Virus record (IMG/VR): IMGVR_UViG_3300047445_000406
Span: 1-64,000 of that record
Source of the DNA: a virus
Reading direction: 5' to 3' (one strand)
Length of the DNA: 64,000 bases
The stretch's first letter is position 1. Each line of letters starts with the position of its first letter. Shown piece after piece: positions 59,562-64,000 of this stretch. Made by a program: the position numbers and the translations under genes. The notes beneath the pieces are model-generated. The model made no database searches, was not told the origin of the DNA, and saw only the letters and a list, made by a program, of their open reading frames with translations.

Positions 59562-60191
59562 ATGGAAACCAACAACATTCCTCGTGTTACTCCGCCGCAG
59601 ATTCAGGCCTTGATCGACCGTACCGAGTTCCGCTTCCAGGTGGTACCCGGTACCACCACCACGCTGTGCCTGGCACTGCTGGATGGTAAGTTCAACCTGG
59701 CCATTGGCAAGTCGGCCTGTGTCGATGCCCGCCTGTTCGACCAGAAAAAGGGCGAAGAGCTGGCCCACAGGGACTGCTATGCCCAGGCTGTCAACCGTCT
59801 GTGGGAGCTGGAAGGCTACCGTCTGTACCAGCGTCTGCGTGACGAGCCGGAACTGATTGCGGAAATCTGCCACGAAGCCAACCGTGCCTATTGCCAGGCC
59901 ATGGGAGATGAATCCCAGCCCGCCTGGACCGATGCCCCGGAATGGCAGCGTGTATCGGCCCGTAATGGCGTCGAAGCTCACCTGTCCACCGAGATGTCGC
60001 CGGCTGAATCGCATGCCGCCTGGATGACCGAAAAGCTGGCCAACGGCTGGCAGTACGGTGAAGTCAAGGATCCGGTGGCCAAAACCCATCCGTGCATGGT
60101 GCCCTACAGCGATCTGCCGGCCGCACAGCAAGCCAAGGACTTCATCTTCCGCGGCATTGTCAACGCCTTCAAGAAAGGCGGTGCAGCATGA
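59562..60191 (+). CDS. N4 gp49/Sf6 gp66-family protein fused to RyR-type domain
   Basis: 209 residues. N-terminal Gp49/Sf6 gene-66 family: VTPPQIQALIDRTEFRFQVV, TTTTLCLALLDGKFNLAIGK, LWELEGYRLYQRL. From about residue 105 an RyR (ryanodine-receptor-type) domain: EICHEANRAYCQAMGDESQP, WMTEKLANGWQYGEVKD, HPCMVPYSDLP. Both are recurrent in phages; functions unknown. An ATGA overlap with the next gene. Confidence 0.82.
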   Translation: METNNIPRVTPPQIQALIDRTEFRFQVVPGTTTTLCLALLDGKFNLAIGKSACVDARLFDQKKGEELAHRDCYAQAVNRLWELEGYRLYQRLRDEPELIAEICHEANRAYCQAMGDESQPAWTDAPEWQRVSARNGVEAHLSTEMSPAESHAAWMTEKLANGWQYGEVKDPVAKTHPCMVPYSDLPAAQQAKDFIFRGIVNAFKKGGAA

Positions 60192-60805
60192 GCGACCAAC
60201 ACGCCCCGGAAGTCTTCGTGGACAAGACGCCCGACCTGCCCTATGAGTTTGAAGACTTCGGCATGAGCAGCGCTGAGCTGCAGGCCAAGTACTTCGACAG
60301 CAACGAGCACGACTACTACACCACGCCCATGTGGGTGGAAGCCCACAAGGACCAGGCTACGGCCATGCCGTACTGGGACTGGGTGGTGCAGCAGATCGCC
60401 AAGGACGATGCAGCAACCCCTGGCAACGAAGACCTGGACAAGGAATTGACCATCGGCGATACGGCGGCAGCCACCGATCCCAAGCAGGAACTGGTCAGCA
60501 TCGGCAGTATCGATGAATTCGCTGGCTTCCTGGTCAACTGGCATGGCCGTCAGCGTGCCCAGGCGGAACACCTGTTCCAGGTACCTGCGGGTATCGAGAT
60601 CGAAGTGCAGATCGGCCACAACGACACCCCCACCAAGGTGGTGTTGGAAGGCGACAAGCTGCGTGCCTTCCAGGGTGGTGTCTCGGCAGCCCTGAGCCTG
60701 TTCGCTACCCTGCCCTTCGCCTTCATGGCGGTGGACCTGGCAGCACCGGCCGGTGATCAGACTGCTGAAACCGCTGTCGATGGTGAAGGCAGCGATGTCG
60801 GTTAA
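60188..60805 (+). CDS. acidic protein, unknown
   Basis: 205 residues from the ATG overlapping the previous stop. Strongly acidic (DLPYEFEDFGMSSAELQAKY, NEDLDKELTIGDTAAATDP). Middle SIGSIDEFAGFLVNWHGR, a hydrophobic patch ALSLFATLPFAFMAVDL, and an acidic end. The next gene starts inside its 3' end. Not recognised; N4 gp46-48 position. Confidence 0.65.
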   Translation: MSDQHAPEVFVDKTPDLPYEFEDFGMSSAELQAKYFDSNEHDYYTTPMWVEAHKDQATAMPYWDWVVQQIAKDDAATPGNEDLDKELTIGDTAAATDPKQELVSIGSIDEFAGFLVNWHGRQRAQAEHLFQVPAGIEIEVQIGHNDTPTKVVLEGDKLRAFQGGVSAALSLFATLPFAFMAVDLAAPAGDQTAETAVDGEGSDVG

Positions 60806-61400
60806 GGAGCTGATCGTCGTCGGTTTCGACCCGTCGATGAACAACTGGGGCGTCAGCCGGGGCATCATCTCGGTTGACCCTGCCAACCTGCGTAATTCCT
60901 CCCTGCGTGTGTCTGGCTTATCGGTCATCAATCCGGTCAAGCCAGACAGCAAGCAGGTGCGGACCAACAGCAAAGACCTGCTGGCAGCGGAACAGCTGGC
61001 TAGGGGTGCGCTGGAGGCCGCAGCAGGCGCCCAGGCGATCTTTGTCGAAGTCCCGGTCGGTTCCCAGTCCGCCCGCGCGATGGCCTCCTATGGCATCTGC
61101 GTGGGTGTGCTGGGTGCCTTGCGTGCCATGGGCATCCCCTTCTTCGAGGTGACTCCCACCGAGGTGAAGATGGCGTCCGTCGGCAAGAAGACCGCGACCA
61201 AACAGGACATGATCGCCTGGGCACAGGCCCAGCATCCCGAAGCCCCCTGGCCAACCTACAAGGAAAAGGGCATCGAGTACGTGTCTGAAGCCAAGGCCGA
61301 ACACATGGCCGATGCGACCGCAGCAATTTATGCCGGCGTGCGCACGACCACTTTCCAATCCCTGCTACCGATGCTGGTGTCCCAGCTGAAGGTGGCGTAG
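60795..61400 (+). CDS. RuvC-like Holliday junction resolvase
   Basis: 201 residues from ATG 60795 (an upstream ATG at 60780 has no site). RNase-H fold with VVGFDPSMNNWG (Asp12), IFVEVPVGS (Glu about 85), VTPTEVKMASVGKKTATKQD and EHMADATAAIYAG (Asp about 173). These match the acidic tetrad and the TPxxVK motif of RuvC/poxvirus-type resolvases. It would resolve recombination or branched replication intermediates before packaging. Overlaps the preceding gene by 11 nt. Confidence 0.82.
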   Translation: MSVKELIVVGFDPSMNNWGVSRGIISVDPANLRNSSLRVSGLSVINPVKPDSKQVRTNSKDLLAAEQLARGALEAAAGAQAIFVEVPVGSQSARAMASYGICVGVLGALRAMGIPFFEVTPTEVKMASVGKKTATKQDMIAWAQAQHPEAPWPTYKEKGIEYVSEAKAEHMADATAAIYAGVRTTTFQSLLPMLVSQLKVA

Positions 61401-61426
61401 CATTATCTTTAAACCAAGGAAACAAC

Positions 61427-61885
61427 ATGAAACTCCAACTCGAACAAGCAGAAATCGAAAAGGCCGTGCAGGAATACGTGGCCAACCAGGGCATCAAGGT
61501 CGAGGGTAAAACCCTGACCGTGAAGTTCTCCATGACCCGTGGTGAACAAGGCCTGATCGCCGACCTGACCATCGATGAAGTGAAGGCAGATATCAAGCCT
61601 GTCACCCGTGCACCGCGTGCCGGTACGGTGGGTGCCGCCATCGCCAACCAGTCGGCCGGTCAGTCGGGCAAACAGGAAGCCAAACCAGCCCCGACTACCG
61701 CCAAGGAAGCGATCGAGCAAGCCACGGCGGCAGCAGCTGAAGCGGCGGCGGCCCGTACCGAGCAAACTACCGCGGTGGAAACCGAGGAAGCCTCCCAGGC
61801 TGCAGCGGAAGAGACTGCCGGCGAAGCCAAGGAAGAAACCGTATCTGCTCCGGCTGCGGCGCCTGCCAAATCCCTGTTCGGCTAA
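61427..61885 (+). CDS. protein with SSB-like C-terminal tip
   Basis: 152 residues. The first about 70 look folded (LEQAEIEKAVQEYVANQGIK, TLTVKFSMTRGEQGLIADL). The rest is an Ala/Glu/Thr-rich disordered linker (EAIEQATAAAAEAAAARTEQ) ending APAKSLFG, the same last four residues as the SSB at 58678 (PASSLFG). No other protein in the window ends this way. It may bind the SSB's partner. Not recognised otherwise. Confidence 0.65.
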   Translation: MKLQLEQAEIEKAVQEYVANQGIKVEGKTLTVKFSMTRGEQGLIADLTIDEVKADIKPVTRAPRAGTVGAAIANQSAGQSGKQEAKPAPTTAKEAIEQATAAAAEAAAARTEQTTAVETEEASQAAAEETAGEAKEETVSAPAAAPAKSLFG

Positions 61886-61900
61886 GCCACAGGCCAGCAC

Positions 61901-62095
61901 ATGAAAATCCGAGCTATCCTTAAGGGAATCGGCATTGGTGTGCTGGCCATACTCGCCATTGTCGTGGCGATCGTAGGCTTTGTGCTGTCGGCCGTCATGG
62001 GAATTGCAGTATCGCTGGCCGCCATTGGTGCACCGTTCTGCCTGGCCATTGTCATGGCAGTGCACGACTGGGTAACCAGGAAGAAAGAGAAGTAA
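61901..62095 (+). CDS. small membrane protein
   Basis: 64 residues. Two hydrophobic spans (GIGVLAILAIVVAIVGFVL; MGIAVSLAAIGAPFCLAIV) and a Lys-rich tail (TRKKEK). Weak start context. Last plus-strand gene. Unknown; possibly inner-membrane. Confidence 0.55.
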   Translation: MKIRAILKGIGIGVLAILAIVVAIVGFVLSAVMGIAVSLAAIGAPFCLAIVMAVHDWVTRKKEK

Positions 62096-62507
62096 CCGTA
62101 AAGCCCTTGCCGCGGTAAAGAGCAGGGGCAACAAGAAAGCCAACTCCACGCCCAAACATCAGGTAGCAAGCTGAGGGAGCAATCCCATATATGCGCTACG
62201 GGGAGGGTGGACCAGCGGTAGCCGCGGTCATAGGAGTTGGCCTCCTTGTTTATCGAATTGCGGGTGTACTTCACCTGCTCCAGAAAGGTGGCCACAATTA
62301 CGGACTACCCAGCACCTGTGCTGCGCGTACACACCGTTGGAAACAAGCCTTTTGTGCCAGATGACAGGCCTAAACACATCGTCAGGTGAGAGACGCAAAC
62401 ACCTATATGACACAATAGAGTGTCGCCCCGGCAGAGACAACTGCCAGAGGATAACTTCAGAGCATCGAAACTCAAAACAAACACGTCTCGCTGGTCGAGT
62501 TGAGAGA
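62096..62507 (+). other. gene-free structured region, possible non-coding RNA
   Basis: About 410 nt without a credible gene. Several hairpins: GACC(A)GCGG TAG CCGC GGTC (62210-62229), CAGCAC CT GTGCTG (about 62309-62322) and GGCA/TGCC near 62433-62451. It ends at a strong plus-strand terminator, so a transcript probably runs through it. A minus-strand ORF (62295 downward) reads well for its first 30 codons only (FLEQVKYTRNSINKEANSYD) and may be a remnant. No tRNA cloverleaf was found. Confidence 0.4.
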
Positions 62508-62540
62508 GGGGGTGGATCGAAAGACCCACTCCCTTTTCTT
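62508..62540 (+). terminator. intrinsic terminator between convergent operons
   Basis: GGGGGTGGATC GAAA GACCCACTCCC (11 bp, one mismatch, one G-T) then TTTTCTT. It faces the 3' end of the vRNAP gene. Confidence 0.85.
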
Positions 62541-64000
62541 ATTTGAACGGCGACATCAGCGCATTCACCGTGCCCAGTTCATCCAGGGTGGTCACGTACT
62601 TCAGTGCCCCGGTGCTGAACGGATTGCCCAGACGGTGCACGGCAGCTGAGTCCATCAAGGTCGGTACCGCATCGAAGAAGTGCGATCCAATCAGCAGCAT
62701 CAGGGCACGGGCCGGGTTCTCCCGGTACAGGTGCATGATGATCTTCTGGATGCGCAGGTAGTACTTCGAGAAGTACACAAAGCCCATGTCGTTGGCGTAT
62801 TGCAGCAGACGGTGCGATGGCACGTCGTAGTTGATGAACGCATCCGACACCAGCTGGATTGCCTGCTCAGTGCCCATCGGGTTGCGTGCACGGTTGGTCA
62901 TGTGCTGGTACAGCGTGTATCGGGCCACGAAGTCCGACAGCTGGGTACCATACGACAGCGCCTTGTACAGCGGCGTGTCATGCGCAATGACCAGTGTCTT
63001 GGCCGTGTCCACCACATGTGGATTCAGCTTGTCAGTGAACTCGTCCACCTTGCGGGTGAAGCGTCCCTTGAAGCTGTACATGTCATCGTCCGCCGCCACA
63101 TCCTCCACGATGGTTGGCATCAAGCCCGCATCGATCAGCTGGCGTACCGGATTACGCGCCAGGGCATCCTCCAAGATCACCTTCTGGCGTTCCAGCTCAC
63201 GCTGGTTGCCGGCCGGCAGATACTTGGTGGACAGCTGCAGATTGATCCGTTCCAGTGCCTCACTGTCCTTACGGTACGCCAGGGCGCCTTTCATGGCCAC
63301 CCGGTGGTGGCGCAGGATGTCCGGCAACGGTACACCAAACCACAGCAGCTCGGTCATGTTCGAGCTGATATTCCCCATCAGGGTGACCCCTGACTTCACC
63401 ACCATCGTGTCCTTGGCTTCACGCACGAAGGCCTGCCAAATATCCTCCCCCTGACGCAGTCGCAGATTCGCCTTGTCCCCAAAGAAGAACGTCGCCATTT
63501 CCGCCAGCACCCGTGCCACGGCACTGTGCTGCTGCACATCCTTGTCCAGCACATCCGCGATCGACAGCTTGCGGTAACCGAAGTTGATGTCGAGCAGATC
63601 GACCCGCACCATCATGTTGTTGCCACCCCAGATATCCCGCACCGATTGCTTGGTGCTCTCCGGCAGCAGGCGCCAGATCTCACGCAGCTCCGGATCCGTG
63701 CTGTTGGCCCCCACCCGCAGATAGCTGTGGTGACGGGTAGCATATTCCGCATCGTACTGGTCCTTCAAGGCCTGCACCGCCGTGGCATTCTGCTCCTTGG
63801 TCATTTCCTTGTCGAAGATATTGCCCGCCATTTTGCCCAGCAGTTGCTCGAAACGGTTGTCCCGTTCCAGCAAGGTGTCCTTGGTGTTCTCGTTCATCAT
63901 GTAGCGGTAATTCACTACATCACCCTGGGCATTGAGTACCGGTGCCAGGAAGGCACCGCCCACCTTGCGCGGATCGAAGTTCGGATCGGCATTGAACATG
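62539..64000 (-). CDS. C-terminal part of virion RNA polymerase (N4 gp50-like), 5' end off window
   Basis: 487 codons are seen, open through the right edge; the Met at 63999 is probably internal. Helix-rich virion-protein character: MMNENTKDTLLERDNRFEQL, MGNISSNMTELLWFGVPLPD, SYGTQLSDFVARYTLYQHM, FVYFSKYYLRIQKIIMHLY, SPFK end. It converges with the ssb-gp49 block, exactly where N4 has the 3' end of the about 3500-residue gp50, and the N4-type hairpin promoters imply such an enzyme. The catalytic region would lie outside the window, so identification rests on position and appearance. Confidence 0.65.
   Translation of the reverse strand, partial: MFNADPNFDPRKVGGAFLAPVLNAQGDVVNYRYMMNENTKDTLLERDNRFEQLLGKMAGNIFDKEMTKEQNATAVQALKDQYDAEYATRHHSYLRVGANSTDPELREIWRLLPESTKQSVRDIWGGNNMMVRVDLLDINFGYRKLSIADVLDKDVQQHSAVARVLAEMATFFFGDKANLRLRQGEDIWQAFVREAKDTMVVKSGVTLMGNISSNMTELLWFGVPLPDILRHHRVAMKGALAYRKDSEALERINLQLSTKYLPAGNQRELERQKVILEDALARNPVRQLIDAGLMPTIVEDVAADDDMYSFKGRFTRKVDEFTDKLNPHVVDTAKTLVIAHDTPLYKALSYGTQLSDFVARYTLYQHMTNRARNPMGTEQAIQLVSDAFINYDVPSHRLLQYANDMGFVYFSKYYLRIQKIIMHLYRENPARALMLLIGSHFFDAVPTLMDSAAVHRLGNPFSTGALKYVTTLDELGTVNALMSPFK

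Noticed and set aside
61882-62295. 137-codon minus-strand ORF
   Set aside because: Only about the first 30 codons look coding; the rest is antisense to a membrane protein gene. Kept only as a possible remnant.
1-64000. tRNA genes, CRISPR arrays, integrase or lysogeny genes, insertion sequences
   Set aside because: No cloverleaf, no spaced direct-repeat array, and no integrase, CI-type repressor or transposase was found on either strand; the phage appears strictly lytic within what is seen.

Overview
The window is most of the genome of a lytic podovirus of the N4 type (Schitoviridae-like). Evidence: an N4-gp56-family major capsid protein, a portal and large terminase in N4 order, a T7-like RNA polymerase split into two genes (N4 gp15/gp16 layout), the gp24/gp25 AAA-ATPase + vWA pair, a Dda-like helicase, a family-A DNA polymerase, rIIA/rIIB, the gp42-gp43-gp44-gp45 replication/recombination block, a gp49-family protein, and at the right edge what looks like the C-terminal part of the giant virion RNA polymerase (gp50). 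The DNA is clearly GC-rich with G/C-ending codons. The host is probably a Gram-negative proteobacterium (GH19 endolysin, two-component spanin), but I cannot name it.

Layout. 1-10.4 kb, minus strand: virion and packaging genes (truncated decoration-type protein, capsid, scaffold-like, small protein, portal, then after an opposite-strand dUTPase island the gp67-like protein, terminase and gp69-like protein). 10.44-10.80 kb: a gene-free divergent region that corresponds to the N4 genome-end junction. 10.8-39.4 kb, plus strand: small early genes, gp14-like macro protein, split RNA polymerase, then middle genes (AAA/vWA pair, helicase, DNA polymerase, rIIA, rIIB, HNH). 39.5-50.05 kb, minus strand: lysis cassette (two holin-like proteins, GH19 endolysin, Rz with an embedded Rz1) and tail/host-recognition genes. 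50.1-62.1 kb, plus strand: nucleotide metabolism (ThyX, B12-dependent RNR) and replication/recombination (Cas4-like nuclease, primase, Sak4-like ATPase, SSB, RuvC-like resolvase). 62.54 kb to the edge, minus strand: the vRNAP C-terminus. Because the late genes leave the window at both edges on the same strand, the molecule was probably assembled as a circle and cut inside the late operon.

How it works together (inference from N4): injected vRNAP would read the early genes from hairpin promoters. Four closely similar hairpin elements (10.73, 11.13, 13.38, 14.05 kb) have exactly the N4 layout: a 5-7 bp stem, a 3-nt loop and a conserved tract about 11 nt downstream. The split T7-like RNAP would then read the middle genes, and SSB plus host polymerase the late genes.

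Most unusual features: five small tandem genes, apparently diverged paralogues, sit between the two RNA polymerase halves, with further members outside; the four-copy hairpin promoter family; a non-SSB protein that ends in the same four-residue tip as the SSB; a tail protein built from about 20-residue glycine-rich repeats; and a dUTPase island on the opposite strand inside the late operon.
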